Source of the DNA: JACVRX01 sp046726315
GTDB taxonomy: Bacteria; Actinomycetota; Actinomycetes; Jiangellales; Jiangellaceae
Direction of reading: 5' to 3'
Assembly (NCBI GenBank): GCA_046726315.1
Contig: JBKPAG010000002.1
Span: 1 to 64,000 of the forward strand
Length of the DNA stretch: 64,000 nucleotides
The position numbers and the translations under genes are program-made. Shown one piece after another: positions 1 to 9,900 of this stretch (position 1 is its first letter; every line of letters starts with the position of its first letter). Below the pieces are notes generated by a model that had not been told where the DNA came from, made no database searches, and worked only from the letters and a program-made list of their open reading frames with translations.

Positions 1-231
1 GCTGATCCAGATCTTGGTCTCCAGGAACACCTCCGACCGATCCAGATCGGCCTCGTACACCGCCTCGCCGACCTGCCGCTCGTTGCCGTAGGCCGCCGCG
101 GTGTCGATGTGCCGGTACCCGGCGCCGAGGGCCGCGCGGACGGCATCGCGGGTCTCGTCCGGAGGCGTCTGAAAAACTCCGAGACCGAGCGCGGGCATCT
201 CGACACCGTCGTTGAGGGTGATGGTTTCCAC
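1..231 (-). CDS. Aldo/keto reductase, N-terminal part (cut by window edge)
   Basis: Reading leftwards from a GTG at 231, the frame stays open to base 1 and gives the typical N-terminus of an NADPH-dependent aldo/keto reductase: a short beta-hairpin (TLNDGVEMPALGLGVFQ), then GYRHIDTAAAYGNE, which carries the catalytic Asp and Tyr of the family, then EVFLETKIW. About 77 of the usual ~275 residues are present; the active-site Lys is just reached (ETK) and the catalytic His and cofactor-binding C-terminus lie outside the window. No in-frame ATG lies closer to the hairpin, so GTG is the best start. Family assignment is firm; the substrate cannot be told. Confidence 0.85.
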   Translation of the reverse strand, partial: METITLNDGVEMPALGLGVFQTPPDETRDAVRAALGAGYRHIDTAAAYGNERQVGEAVYEADLDRSEVFLETKIWIS

Positions 232-506
232 CTCGTTGCCCTGTCTGTTGAGGTTCGAGGCGAAGCCGGGGGTCGGGCGCCATCAGGCCTGGGCGAAACC
301 GATACGGCCAAGCCACTCGTCGACGGATCTGCCGCTGAGCATGCGGGCTCGACTCTGGCCAGGTTCGTCCGATAGTGGCGCTCTTCATGTCCAGCCATGC
401 AGCGCCGGCACACTCTAGCCCTGGAGTCGTTCAACAGCGCTGACGCCAAGCGAGCGGCAGCCGTTTGGCTTCATGAACTGCGCGAACGTTGTAATGAAGA
501 CCACAG

Positions 507-599
507 CGGAGGGCGTGGGATTCGAACCCACGAGGACGGAGTGGGCCCCGCCCTAGAACTTTTCAAGAGTTCCCCGTTCGGCCTCTCCGGCAGCCCTCC
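507..599 (-). tRNA. tRNA-Ser (anticodon UGA)
   Basis: On the minus strand the 7-bp acceptor stem GGAGGGC/GCCCTCC closes a type II tRNA. The anticodon stem GAACT/AGTTC holds the loop CTTGAAA, giving anticodon TGA, which reads UCA serine codons. A long GC-rich variable arm typical of tRNA-Ser follows, then the T stem GTGGG/CCCAC with loop TTCGAAT. The discriminator base is G and CCA is not encoded. The 93-nt length fits a serine tRNA. seryl-tRNA synthetase is also in this window, about 15 kb away. Confidence 0.96.
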
Positions 600-699
600 T
601 AACTGCTCAGTCTCCCATGCTGGGCGGGGACTTTACGGCCGGGCGGTTCGGAGGCACCATCGAGGCCAGGAATACCCCGGCCCGAGCCGGAGGTGGGCG

Positions 700-1158
700 A
701 TGGCATCGCACCCCGTGCCCGAACCCATGGGTCTCGCGCGTACCCGCCGCGCTGAGTTGCTCGCTGCGATCACCGCACTGGAGAGCGCACTGGCCGCACC
801 AGCCGGAGATCCCGTGTGGTCGGCGCGCCTCCAGGCCCGTACCGACCAACTTGCCGGCGCCTTCGACGATCACGTGCAGGCGACAGAGGGTCCCGACGGG
901 ATGTATGCCGACATTCTGCGGACCGCACCGCGACTGCGGTTCGGCGTCGACAGGCTCGCCACGGAGCATGACGACATCCGGGTAGCGATCAGCGATCTGG
1001 GCAAGCTGATCGACGACCTGACCGGCGCCGCACCCGACGACGTCGGCCGGATCCGTGACGAGGGCGTCAACCTGCTGACCCGGTTGGTGCGGCATCGTCA
1101 GCGCGGAGCCGACCTCGTCTTCGAGGCATACGCGCAGGACATCGGCGGCTGCGACTGA
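700..1158 (+). CDS. Hemerythrin-like four-helix protein
   Basis: This 152-residue, mostly helical protein has the spacing of histidines and acids expected for a hemerythrin HHE-type di-iron bundle: H58 with E63, H90-D91-D92, and H132 with D138 in RHRQRGADLVFEAY. The C-terminus AQDIGG is common in short actinobacterial hemerythrin-like proteins. The start at 700 is supported by a strong GGAGGT Shine-Dalgarno at 689-694. The longer open frame starting at 397 would run through the tRNA and is rejected. The role (O2, NO or iron handling) is inferred from family only. It lies 45 bases upstream of the glucokinase-like gene on the same strand. Confidence 0.7.
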   Translation: MASHPVPEPMGLARTRRAELLAAITALESALAAPAGDPVWSARLQARTDQLAGAFDDHVQATEGPDGMYADILRTAPRLRFGVDRLATEHDDIRVAISDLGKLIDDLTGAAPDDVGRIRDEGVNLLTRLVRHRQRGADLVFEAYAQDIGGCD

Positions 1159-1203
1159 GGCCGCTGTACGCGTACACCCGTCCCCGGGGGCTACCGTCCT
1201 CTC

Positions 1204-1959
1204 GTGACGACCGGCCGGCCGCGAACGCTCGCTGTCGACTGTGGCGGCACCGGCATCAAGGCCATCGTGCTGGATTCGGCCGGATCGCCCGTATGTGAGC
1301 GGGCCAAGCTCCGCACGCCCTATCCGAGCCCGCCCGCCGTGCTGATCGGTGCGGTCGTCAACGTCGCGGAGCGCACGGGTCACGCGTTCGACCGAGTGTC
1401 CGTCGGGTTCCCGGGCATGGTGCGCGACGGCATCGTGCTCGCCACTCCGCACTACGTGACCGAGGCCGGTCCGTTCACGCCGGTCCGTCCGGACCTGGTG
1501 AAGGAATGGGCGACGTACGACATACGCGCGGCATTGGAACGGGCGTTGAAGAGGCCCACCCAGGTGTTGAACGACGCTGAGGTCGCGGGACTGGCGGTCA
1601 TCGAACGATGCGGGTTCGAAGTGATGCTCACGCTGGGTACCGGCCTGGGCTGCGCACTCTTCGACGAGGGGCGGATCGTTCCCAAGATCGAGATGTCACA
1701 AGCACCGTTCCGGAAAGGCCAAACTTACGACCAGCAACTCGGTCACATCGCGCGCCGACGAATCGGGCCGACCCGTTGGACCGAGCGTGTCGCAAACGCG
1801 GTGGACACTCTGCGGCCTGTGCTGTGGTGGAACCATCTTTATGTCGGCGGCGGGGGCGCGAAGCACCTCACCCGTGATCTCGGCGCGGATGTGACCATCA
1901 TCAGCAACGATTACGGCCTGCTTGGCGGCGTCCGGCTGTGGGACGACATTCCCAGTTGA
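1204..1959 (+). CDS. ppgK: ROK-family kinase, probable polyphosphate glucokinase
   Basis: A 251-residue sugar kinase of the ROK/actin-like fold. The N-terminal phosphate-binding loop DCGGTGIK is at 12-19, the catalytic Asp is in LNDAEVAGL (D124), and the second phosphate loop TLGTGLG is at 143-149. Length and motif layout match actinobacterial polyphosphate/ATP glucokinases, which phosphorylate glucose to glucose-6-phosphate in the cytosol using polyphosphate or ATP. The classic ROK zinc-binding CXCGXXGC motif is absent, as in PpgK. The start is GTG at 1204. Another ROK sugar specificity cannot be excluded without experiment. Confidence 0.82.
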   Translation: MTTGRPRTLAVDCGGTGIKAIVLDSAGSPVCERAKLRTPYPSPPAVLIGAVVNVAERTGHAFDRVSVGFPGMVRDGIVLATPHYVTEAGPFTPVRPDLVKEWATYDIRAALERALKRPTQVLNDAEVAGLAVIERCGFEVMLTLGTGLGCALFDEGRIVPKIEMSQAPFRKGQTYDQQLGHIARRRIGPTRWTERVANAVDTLRPVLWWNHLYVGGGGAKHLTRDLGADVTIISNDYGLLGGVRLWDDIPS

Positions 1960-2005
1960 TCATGGCGGAAGCGTTATTCGGTGTCGGTATTACCTCGTCG
2001 CCGTG

Positions 2006-2806
2006 TCAACGGGGAATGACACGCCAGCGCCGGTGTTGTAGGGCCGGGTTGTGCTCCCTGACGGCCCGCAACCGGTCGGGCTCGACGACGCCAGTCACGA
2101 CGCCCTGGGATTCGCCAAGAGCGGCCACGACCACACCCATCGGGTCGACGAGCGCACTGCGCCCGCAGTACAGCGCGCCGCATTGCCCGGCACCAGCCAC
2201 ATATGCGGTGTTCTCGATCGCCCGCGCCCGAAGCAAGATGACCCACTGGTCCTCCTTGAGTGGGCCACGCACCCAGGCAGCTGGCACAGCGAGAACGTCC
2301 GCACCGGCGTCCACCAACGCCCGTGCCTGTTCGGGAAATCGCAGGTCGTAGCAGGTCATCAGGCCGACCCGCAGGCCACCGACGTCGATCGCCACCGGCT
2401 GTGGCGGCCCCGCGGTCAGTTTGTCGGATTCACGGTGGCCGAACGAGTCGAACAGGTGCGCCTTGCGGTACGTCGCCAGGGGCGAGCCGCGGGCGTCGAG
2501 CGCCACCAGCGTGTTGTACGGCCGATCCGCGTCGTCCGAGCGCTCGAACATCCCTCCCACAACGGCGGTGTCGTGCTTACGGGCGAGCTGGGCAAGGGCG
2601 GTAACAAACGGCCCGTCCAGCGGCTGTGCCACCGGCCCGAGCGGGGTCTCAGGAAGTCCGAACTCGTGCATGACCGCCTCGGGTAGGACGATGAGGTCGG
2701 CATCGACGCCGTCGAGCAGCTTGGTTACGGCCGCCATGTTCTCGGCCGGATCGGTGCCCGCCACCACTTGGACCAACGCCACCCGCATGGTCGCAATCTT
2801 CGCCAT
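2006..2806 (-). CDS. Carbon-nitrogen hydrolase (nitrilase superfamily amidase)
   Basis: A 266-residue amidase with the full Glu-Lys-Cys triad of the nitrilase superfamily: E43 in LIVLPEAV, K115 in TYRKAHLF and C152 in MTCYDLRFPE. The C-terminus retains GRSALVDPMG, common in the omega-amidase/Nit2-like branch. It probably hydrolyses a small cytosolic amide; the exact substrate is unknown. A second start at 2788 (MRVALVQ) fits the family N-terminus equally well. It is convergent with the ROK kinase gene, 46 bases apart, and divergent from the K+ channel gene. Confidence 0.88.
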   Translation of the reverse strand: MAKIATMRVALVQVVAGTDPAENMAAVTKLLDGVDADLIVLPEAVMHEFGLPETPLGPVAQPLDGPFVTALAQLARKHDTAVVGGMFERSDDADRPYNTLVALDARGSPLATYRKAHLFDSFGHRESDKLTAGPPQPVAIDVGGLRVGLMTCYDLRFPEQARALVDAGADVLAVPAAWVRGPLKEDQWVILLRARAIENTAYVAGAGQCGALYCGRSALVDPMGVVVAALGESQGVVTGVVEPDRLRAVREHNPALQHRRWRVIPR

Positions 2807-2885
2807 GCCCCATGATCATGTCGAGTTTGCCGTGCCCAGCCCCGAGGGCACGCCAGCCAGACCGACGGTCCGCTAGCGTCAACTT

Positions 2886-3968
2886 GTGAACGCCGAGGGG
2901 TTGGTGCGACTACCGACAACCGGCCTCGATCCGGTTCGTTCCATCATCCGGCGGGTCCTGGTGGCCCTGGCTGTACTCGCCGTCGTGGTCTTCGTCGTCT
3001 GGATCGACCGGGACGGCTACAACGACACCTCCGACGGCTCGGTCGATCTCCTCGACGCGATCTACTACTCCACAGTCAGCCTGACGACGGGTTACGGAGA
3101 CATCACCCCCGTTAGTGACCCGGCCAGGCTGGTCGACATAGTTTTCATCACGCCGCTGCGCGTGTTGTTTCTGATCGTCCTGATCGCGACAACGCTCGAA
3201 GCGCTGACCGCACGAGGCCGCCACCAGTTGCGGCTCAACCGCTGGAGGAAGAGCGTGCGCGACCACACGGTGATCGTCGGATACGGCGTGAAGGGCCGCA
3301 GCGCCGCAGCGACGTTGCTGTCCAACGGGTATCCGGCCGAGAAGATCGTCGTCGTCGACCCGCGTCAGGAGGCGGTCGCGGAGGCGAACGAGAACGGGCT
3401 GGTAAGCGTGCTGGGCGACGCCACACGTGCCGAAGCACTGCTACGGGCCGGCGTGCCGGCCGCCAGCGAAGTCATCATCACGACCGCTCGCGACGACTCG
3501 AGCGTGCTTGCAACGCTGACGGCCCGCCAGCTCAATCCGTCAGCCGAGATCGTCGCCGCCGTGCGTGAGGCAGAGAACCAGGAGCTGGTTCGGCAAAGCG
3601 GCGCCAACACGGTCATCATCTCCTCCGACGCGGTCGGCCGCCTGCTCGGGCTCGCGACCATCAGCCCTGCTCTCGGCAATGTGCTCGAGGATCTCATCAC
3701 CACCGGCGAGGGCCTCGAGGTCGCCGAGCGCGACGTGCAGCCGCGCGAGGTAGGACAGGTGGCGAGGAAGCTCGACGACCTCGTGATCGCCGTGGTCCGC
3801 GACGGAGACGTGCTGCCTTACCACTCACCGGCCATCGGGCACCTGCTCCGAGACGACCGGATCGTCGTGGTTCGACCGGCCGAGGAGCAGCCATGGGCGC
3901 CGCGGCCCGGCGCCAAGGAGACTGCGAGCACCTCCGAGCCGGATACCCAGTCAGCGGCGGCGGACTAA
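2886..3968 (+). CDS. Two-TM potassium channel with RCK/TrkA-N domain
   Basis: A 360-residue channel subunit. TM1 lies at about 22-40, the pore helix and selectivity filter TTGYGD at 67-72, and TM2 at about 83-105. A cytosolic RCK domain with a Rossmann start (HTVIVGYGVKGRSAA) follows and ends near residue 250, before a TrkA-C-like stretch and an acidic tail. This is the Kch/MthK architecture: a tetrameric K+ channel gated by a ligand bound to the RCK ring. The start is GTG at 2886; no strong ribosome-binding site is visible. It stands alone, divergent from the nitrilase gene. Confidence 0.92.
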   Translation: MNAEGLVRLPTTGLDPVRSIIRRVLVALAVLAVVVFVVWIDRDGYNDTSDGSVDLLDAIYYSTVSLTTGYGDITPVSDPARLVDIVFITPLRVLFLIVLIATTLEALTARGRHQLRLNRWRKSVRDHTVIVGYGVKGRSAAATLLSNGYPAEKIVVVDPRQEAVAEANENGLVSVLGDATRAEALLRAGVPAASEVIITTARDDSSVLATLTARQLNPSAEIVAAVREAENQELVRQSGANTVIISSDAVGRLLGLATISPALGNVLEDLITTGEGLEVAERDVQPREVGQVARKLDDLVIAVVRDGDVLPYHSPAIGHLLRDDRIVVVRPAEEQPWAPRPGAKETASTSEPDTQSAAAD

Positions 3969-4006
3969 TCCGGCCAAACTCTGAGCGACAGCAAGGGATC
4001 GCGACT

Positions 4007-4399
4007 GTGGACATCGACGCGCTGGCCCGGCGATGGGCGCAGACGTGGAGGCACGCGTGGCCGGAGAGGAACGTGGCCGCAATCGTGCCCCTTTACGCCG
4101 ACGACGCCGTATACCGCGCGCTGGTCTTCCGCAAGCCAGACCTCGGACTCGCCGGTGTGCGACGCTATCTGACCGAGAACTTCGGGGTCGAGCAGGATGT
4201 CGAGTGCTGGTTCGGCGAGCCGATCGCATCCGGGGATCGCGCTGCCGTCGAGTGGTGGGCCACCTGGATTGAGCACGAGCAGCGAGTGACCCTCGCTGGC
4301 GCGACCATCCTGCGGTTCGGTGCCGACGGGCTGATCATCGATCACCGCGACTATTGGAACCAGGTCGAGACGCGCGAGCCGCCCTTCGAGGGCTGGTGA
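4007..4399 (+). CDS. NTF2-like / SnoaL-type small protein
   Basis: A 130-residue protein starting with GTG at 4007 (GTGGACATCGACGC). The helix RRWAQTWRHAWPERNVAAIVPLYADDAVY followed by a curved beta-sheet and WWATWIEHEQRVTLAGATILRF is the usual NTF2-like (nuclear transport factor 2 / ketosteroid-isomerase fold) pattern; the C-terminal IIDHRDYWNQ is typical. A longer reading from 3893 overlaps the channel gene in another frame and is unlikely. Many such proteins are isomerases or ligand-binding proteins; no specific role can be given. It lies 47 bases upstream of the quinone reductase gene. Confidence 0.75.
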   Translation: MDIDALARRWAQTWRHAWPERNVAAIVPLYADDAVYRALVFRKPDLGLAGVRRYLTENFGVEQDVECWFGEPIASGDRAAVEWWATWIEHEQRVTLAGATILRFGADGLIIDHRDYWNQVETREPPFEGW

Positions 4400-4446
4400 C
4401 ATCGCGTGCAGCCACCACATCTTCGCCGAATGATCACAGGCGCCTG

Positions 4447-5424
4447 ATGCGCGCCGTCGTCATCACCGAGCCGGGTGGCCCCGACGTGCTTGCGTGGAGC
4501 GACATTCCCGACCCCGAGGCACGACCCGGCGAGGTGGTCCTCGACGTTGCCGCGTCAGCGGTCAACCGGGCCGATCTGCTGCAGCGTCAGGGCTACTACC
4601 CGACCACACCCGACACGCCGCCGTGGCCTGGCCTCGAATGCAGCGGCACGGTGTCGATGGTCGGCGACGATGTGACCGGTTGGGCCATCGGAGACCAGGC
4701 GTGTGCGCTGCTGTCGGGCGGTGGCTACGCCGAGAGAGTTGCCGTTCCGGTCGGCCAGTTGCTGCCGATTCCGCGTGGTCTCGACCTGGTTTCCGCTGCA
4801 GCACTCCCCGAGGTGACGTGCACGGTCTGGTCCAACGTATTCATGACAGCGGGTCTGCAGCCAGGCGAAGTGCTGCTGGTACACGGAGGTGGCGGTGGCG
4901 TTGGGACCATGGCGATCCAACTCGGCCGAGCAGTCGGAGCCACTGTCGCGGCGACCGCGGGTTCGGCCGAAAAGCTGGCCCGCTGCGGCGCGCTGGGCGC
5001 GACCATCCTGGTGAACTACCACGACGAGGACTTCGTGGCCGTCGTCAAAGACGCAACCGGCGGGCGCGGCGCCGATGTCGTCCTCGATGTCGTCGGCGCG
5101 AAGTACCTCGATCGAAACCTGTCGGTACTGGCCCCTGCTGGCCGGGTGGTCGTCATCGGCCTGCAGGGTGGCCGCAGAGCAGATTTCGACCTTTCGGCGC
5201 TCATGGCCAAACGAGGTGCGGTGATCGCGACGACCCTGCGCACGCGGCCGGCGGCCGAGAAGGCGATAATCGTCGCCGCCGTGCGCGAGCACGTCTGGCC
5301 GCTGGTTGAGTCCGGCGGCGTCCGGCCGGTGGTCGACCGGGTGCTGCCGATGTCGTCGGCCGCCGAGGCTCATCGCGTCGTCGAGGCCGGCGAACACGTC
5401 GGCAAAGTCCTGCTCACGGTCTGA
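4447..5424 (+). CDS. Zinc-free quinone oxidoreductase (MDR family, PIG3-like)
   Basis: A 325-residue medium-chain dehydrogenase/reductase without zinc ligands. The N-terminal GroES-like domain contains ASAVNRADLLQRQGYYP, typical of the PIG3/TP53I3 quinone reductase branch. The NADPH Rossmann loop HGGGGGVGTMAIQLG is at 146-160, and the protein ends GEHVGKVLLTV as in the family. It reduces quinones with NADPH in the cytosol. The start at 4447 gives the canonical MRAVVITEPGG; an upstream ATG at 4354 overlaps the preceding gene and adds non-family sequence. It is convergent with the kinase gene at 5427 with only two bases between stops. Confidence 0.9.
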   Translation: MRAVVITEPGGPDVLAWSDIPDPEARPGEVVLDVAASAVNRADLLQRQGYYPTTPDTPPWPGLECSGTVSMVGDDVTGWAIGDQACALLSGGGYAERVAVPVGQLLPIPRGLDLVSAAALPEVTCTVWSNVFMTAGLQPGEVLLVHGGGGGVGTMAIQLGRAVGATVAATAGSAEKLARCGALGATILVNYHDEDFVAVVKDATGGRGADVVLDVVGAKYLDRNLSVLAPAGRVVVIGLQGGRRADFDLSALMAKRGAVIATTLRTRPAAEKAIIVAAVREHVWPLVESGGVRPVVDRVLPMSSAAEAHRVVEAGEHVGKVLLTV

Positions 5425-5426
5425 CG

Positions 5427-6047
5427 TCAGGGCACGACGACGATCAGATCGGCACGGTGCCGAGTGGTCGCGACGAGCTCGGCGTTGCTCTGGTCACTTC
5501 GGAGTACCCACTCCCGCGCCTGCTCCCGGGATCGGCCGAAGCGAACATGCCGGGTGACCAGCCGATCGATACGGGTTCGTTCGTCGAGATCGACGTACCA
5601 GCAGGCCCCGAGCAGCGGCCGGACATGGGCCCAACCGCCGTCCTCGACGAGCAGGTAGTTGCCTTCGGTGACGACGAGCGGAACGTCGCGCTCGACCGGA
5701 ACGGCACAGGCGATCGGTTCCTCGATGGACCGGTCGAACCAAGGCGCGTAAACCACCGGCTCGGTGTTGGCACGAAGCCTTCGCAGTAGGGCCACATAAC
5801 CGTCGGCGTCGAAGGTGTCGGGTGCGCCTTTGCGTTCCTGGCGGCCCAGCCGGGCCAGCACTCGCTGCGCGAGGTGAAAGCCGTCCATGCCGATCAGCCG
5901 GGCGGCATCTCCAACGGCTTCGACGATCGCGTCCGCCACGGTCGACTTGCCGGCTCCGGGCGGGCCGGTGATGCCGAGGATCGTCCGCTGCCCTGTCGTC
6001 GCTAGACGGCGCGCGATGGTCGTCAGTTCGTTCATCGACGGTTTCAT
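5427..6047 (-). CDS. P-loop nucleoside/nucleotide kinase family protein
   Basis: A 206-residue kinase with Walker A GPPGAGKST at 28-36. A MDGFHL motif (substrate-binding Asp of the uridine kinase/panthothenate kinase-like group) and ERKGAPDTFDADGY, characteristic of the nucleoside/nucleotide kinase family protein often annotated as FrcK or uridine-kinase-like, follow. LVVTEGNYLLV corresponds to the Walker B strand. The start ATG at 6047 overlaps the stop of the PfkB gene by ATGA, implying translational coupling and a two-step sugar or nucleoside phosphorylation role. An internal ATG at 6035 is an alternative start. The substrate is not known. Confidence 0.82.
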   Translation of the reverse strand: MKPSMNELTTIARRLATTGQRTILGITGPPGAGKSTVADAIVEAVGDAARLIGMDGFHLAQRVLARLGRQERKGAPDTFDADGYVALLRRLRANTEPVVYAPWFDRSIEEPIACAVPVERDVPLVVTEGNYLLVEDGGWAHVRPLLGACWYVDLDERTRIDRLVTRHVRFGRSREQAREWVLRSDQSNAELVATTRHRADLIVVVP

Positions 6048-6937
6048 CCTGCGACCTGCCCACCGAGAGTGCCGAGCCGCGAATCCGACAACCACGCTCT
6101 CGGCCCGGCGTGCTCCACGCGAACGGCCGCCACTGCGGCGGCAAGGCGCAATGCCCCGACCGGGTTGGCGCGGCTGGCGATGGCGAACGCGAACGCTCCG
6201 TGGAACACGTCGCCTGCACCGAGGCTATCCCTCACGGTGACCGACGGGACGGCGACCGAACCGGACTTGCGCTCGGCCCACCACCGGACTGCCCGCGGGC
6301 CGTCGGTGAACGCGACGAACGAAACGCCCGTCTTCAGCAGCTCGTGCGCCGACGCGGCAACACTTGTGCATCCCGGAACCGTGAAATCGGCCGAGCACAC
6401 GGCAACGTCTACGTAAGGCAGCAGGTCGGCGATGTCCTGCTTCCAGCTACCCCCGTCGAGAACCACTGGAATGTGCGCCGACGCGGCTGTCTCGACTGCG
6501 GCATGTGCCAGGCCAGGCAGGTGGCCGTCGACCAGGACGACACCTGCGTCCGTCATCAGGTCCGGAAGATCCGCAGGCACATTGACACGGGCTTGCTCGG
6601 CGTTCCGGGAGACCACGGACCGATCCCCGGTGCCGGTGACGACGCTGACAGCGGAGATGGCTGGACCGGGATTGTCCGGGGCCGCCGCGTCGATCACAGC
6701 GACATGGTGGCGGGTCAGGTCGTCAACCACGACCGGCCGCACGGCACTGGAACCGAGAGCGCTCAACAGCGTCGCCTTACCGCCCAGGGCCGCGAAGGTG
6801 ACCGCGGCGTTGGTCGCCGGACCGCCTGCAGCGACTTCAGCGGAACAGGCGACCACCTTCTCGTTCGGCCCGGGCAGCCGCTCGACCCGTTGCACCAGGT
6901 CGAGCGTCACCAGTCCGACGCAAAGCCCCACCCGCAT
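6044..6937 (-). CDS. PfkB/ribokinase-family sugar kinase
   Basis: A 297-residue ribokinase fold. The N-terminal strand is MRVGLCVGLVTLDLV, the di-glycine hinge AAGGPATNAAV is at 37-46, and the C-terminal signature DSLGAGDVFHGAF is at 237-249, with D243 as catalytic base. It phosphorylates a sugar or related alcohol with ATP in the cytosol. The start at 6937 matches the usual family N-terminus; an ATG at 6982 would overlap the end of the upstream large gene by 14 bases. It is coupled by ATGA overlap to the P-loop kinase downstream and follows the 1411-residue signalling gene by about 30 bases, so the three may form one transcript. Confidence 0.87.
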   Translation of the reverse strand: MRVGLCVGLVTLDLVQRVERLPGPNEKVVACSAEVAAGGPATNAAVTFAALGGKATLLSALGSSAVRPVVVDDLTRHHVAVIDAAAPDNPGPAISAVSVVTGTGDRSVVSRNAEQARVNVPADLPDLMTDAGVVLVDGHLPGLAHAAVETAASAHIPVVLDGGSWKQDIADLLPYVDVAVCSADFTVPGCTSVAASAHELLKTGVSFVAFTDGPRAVRWWAERKSGSVAVPSVTVRDSLGAGDVFHGAFAFAIASRANPVGALRLAAAVAAVRVEHAGPRAWLSDSRLGTLGGQVAG

Positions 6938-6968
6938 CCGGGCGCCGTGGCTGGGGAAACCGACGACG

Positions 6969-9900
6969 TCAGCCCGGGCCATCGCAGGCGTTGCCGGACG
7001 CGGCCAGTCCATGGCTCGCTCGTTCGTCCTCGGTGAGCTCGCGGCCGGCGATGGAGCAGGCCAACCGGACCCACTCATCCTCGTCCAGAATGAGCTCGAG
7101 CAGCCCGCGATCTCCTTGGACCAGGGCTCGTTCCCCGTCATCACGCACGACGATCGACGGGTCGGTGACGCCACCAGTTGGAACCGGTCCGCCGATGGCG
7201 GTGCCGCTGGCGAGATCCCACATCCGGACGGTGCCGTCGCCAGATGCGGTGAGGATGAGCCGACTGTTCGCGGCCACGCCCGTGATGACGCGCCGGTGGC
7301 CCTCCAGTGGCGCGAACCTCGGTTCCAGGGTCGTTGCATCGAGTACGTCCATGACGCCGCTCCGCCTGCCGGCGAGCACCGTCTCGCCGTCGGGCGTGAA
7401 GCCGATGGCGGTGATCGCGTCGTCGGGTTGTGACTGGCTACGAACGTCCGGGGTGAACGACTCCGCATCGCGCAGCGCGACATTGCCGGTGGACTGGCCA
7501 GTGACGACCCGAGAGCCATCCGGCGAGATGGAAACCGCCGTGATTCTTTCCCTGACCGTGGTCGGATCACTGATCGACAGAGTGTCCAGGTCGACCGTCA
7601 GGAGCGAGCTGCCAGAGGCTTCGCGGGCGGCCAGCACCGCCATCGATCCGTCCGGTGAAACGGCGCCGGTCACCCTGGTGACGTCGAACGACTGGTCGAG
7701 AAGCACAAGGCCGGTGTCCCCGTCGAGCACCATGAACCGCGTCGGCTCGTCGGCTGGGCGGACCAACGCGACCACCCGGCGGTCCGTTGCGGCGAGCCAG
7801 GTCACTGCCCCGTCGACCGGCGTGCGCCAGGTGATCTGGCCCGTTGGGGAAAGGCGGGTGATGCGCCCGCGCTCGGCATCGTCGGTGCCGCTGACGATCG
7901 TGTCGTCGACGCCATAGGCACCTCGGGCTGGTGCTCCCCCGGAAGCGGCTGACGGCGCGATCGTGAGGGAGCCGTCGAGGGCATGAGCCGCTGTCAGGTG
8001 GTCCGAGCCCGCGCTGATGACGAAAGCGTCATCCGCAGTGAACTCCAGATCGTTCACCCGGCCGTTGTGCGCACGTGGCACGTCGAGCGGGATCTGCTCC
8101 GCACCGATGCGCCAGGCGATGACCCGTCCGTCGGCTGTCCCGGCGGCCAGGCACGAGCCGTCGCAACCAACGGCGACGGCATCGACGGGGCCGCCCGCCC
8201 GGAGGCTCTCGATCGCAACGGGCGCCCCTCCCGGGTCGATGCGCCAGGCATCGACGCTGCCGTCGAGGCGTCCGGCGACCAGGAGGTCGTCATGCCACGC
8301 CATGTCGCCGATGCCGACGTCCGTTTCGCCGGTGGGCGTTTCGCTGGTCGGCGCCCCCGCACCGAGTACAACCTCCCCGGTGCCGAGATCCGCCAGCCAC
8401 ACGGCACCGTCGAATGTCGCCATGGCCGCTCGATCGCCGTCGTCGGACACCACGACGTCCTCGACCCGATCCGTTGGCGGTACCAGCGATGGGCCTGCGC
8501 GCTCGAGGGTACGAAGGTCGCGTTGCTCGACCCGGGAGTCGGTCGTCGGATTGACGCGGTCGTCGAGCATGACCAGCACGCGGTCTCCGGCAGACACCAC
8601 GCTGACCGGACTCATGGCACCGAAATCGACGGGATCGGCCACGGGTTGACCCGTCAGCGCGTCGACGGCGACCAGCGCGTGATCATCTGGCATCGCTGCG
8701 ACGAGCGACATGCCGTCTGCACTGAGGTCGAAGTCGGAAATCTCGGCGTTGCCGACCTGGTACCCGCCGGTCTGTTGCCAGCCATCTGTCGTCCACAGCC
8801 GCACCTCGTTGCCCGATGCTGCGACGATGCTCTCTCCGGCGACGTCGATTGCCTGGACTGCCGACGGCGCCCCCTGCAACCATGCGCGAGCCGACTTCCG
8901 GGCCAGGAGTGCATCCACCAGCGCACCCGCGGTCGCCGTCGTCGGACTATCCACGTGTGCCTCGACAGCGAGGAGCATCGCCGCGTCGGGCTGGGTAGCG
9001 GCAGATGCCCGAGCGTCGGCGACCAGGCTGCGCGACTGCGCCGCCGCGCGATCTGCGTTGGCGTCGTTACGCTCCAACACCGCGACGACTCCGACGGCGA
9101 CTGCCGTCACTGCTACCAACGACGCGCCAACCGCCGGAAACCCCAGACGCGTGACCCAGCTGCGTTCCCGGGGCGGAATTTGCCGCGCGAATAGCGTTGT
9201 TCGTTGTTCGGCGATCCACTCGGCCAACCGTGGCCATGCACTCAACAGCGCCTCGGGTGCCACCATGCCCGGGCCGTCATCGACGATCATGCCGGCGGCA
9301 GCGAGGGCGGAGAGAACGGCCGGAGCCCGTACCGGGTCCAGTCCGGCTGCTTCGTTGTCGCTGACCGGTCGCGTTATGACGCCGTCGGTCCGCACGTCGA
9401 GCATCCGCAGCAGCAGCCCCCGGCAGACCAAACGGTCGGGCTCGTCGAAGGCGCCGTACACGCGCTCGGCGGTCTCGGCGATTGCCGACCGTACGCCTCC
9501 TGCCTCGCGATAACCGGCGAGGGTGATCGAGGCGCCATCGCGACGCAACCATGTCTCGCGAAGTGCGTGGCCGAGCTTCGAAAGGTCGCCGGGAAATCCA
9601 GGAAACTCCGCGGCAATGAGCTCAGTCAGGCCGTCTTCCACGACGACGCCACATCGTCGGGCCGGCTCGGTCACCGCCCGGGCGAGCTGGTCGACATCAA
9701 GGGGGCCGAGCAACACCTGGCACGACGACAGCAACTGCGCGAACTCGCCGAACTGAGCGAAGTCTCCATAACGGTCTGCTCGCAACGCGACCGCCAGCCC
9801 ACCCGGATGATCGATGATGGCGCCGACGAATGCTGCGCGTTCCTCGGGGACGTGGCAGAGGGTGACCACGTCCTCGAGCTGATCCACGACAAGGACGGCG

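Noticed and set aside
109..418. Open frames on the plus strand over the aldo/keto reductase start
   Set aside because: They are antisense shadows of the reductase or lie in non-coding sequence and have no family pattern.
397..699. Long upstream extension of the hemerythrin-like gene
   Set aside because: It runs through the tRNA-Ser gene on the other strand and a strong ribosome site marks the internal ATG at 700.
607..1452. 281-codon minus-strand frame opposite the hemerythrin and ROK genes
   Set aside because: A shadow frame: low-complexity Arg/Gly/Asp-rich product, no domain, and both plus-strand genes are clear.
2006..2040. SigR-like match GGGAAT-N17-GTT near the nitrilase 3-prime end
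   Set aside because: It lies inside a coding region, spacing is off by one, and no gene starts downstream on that strand.
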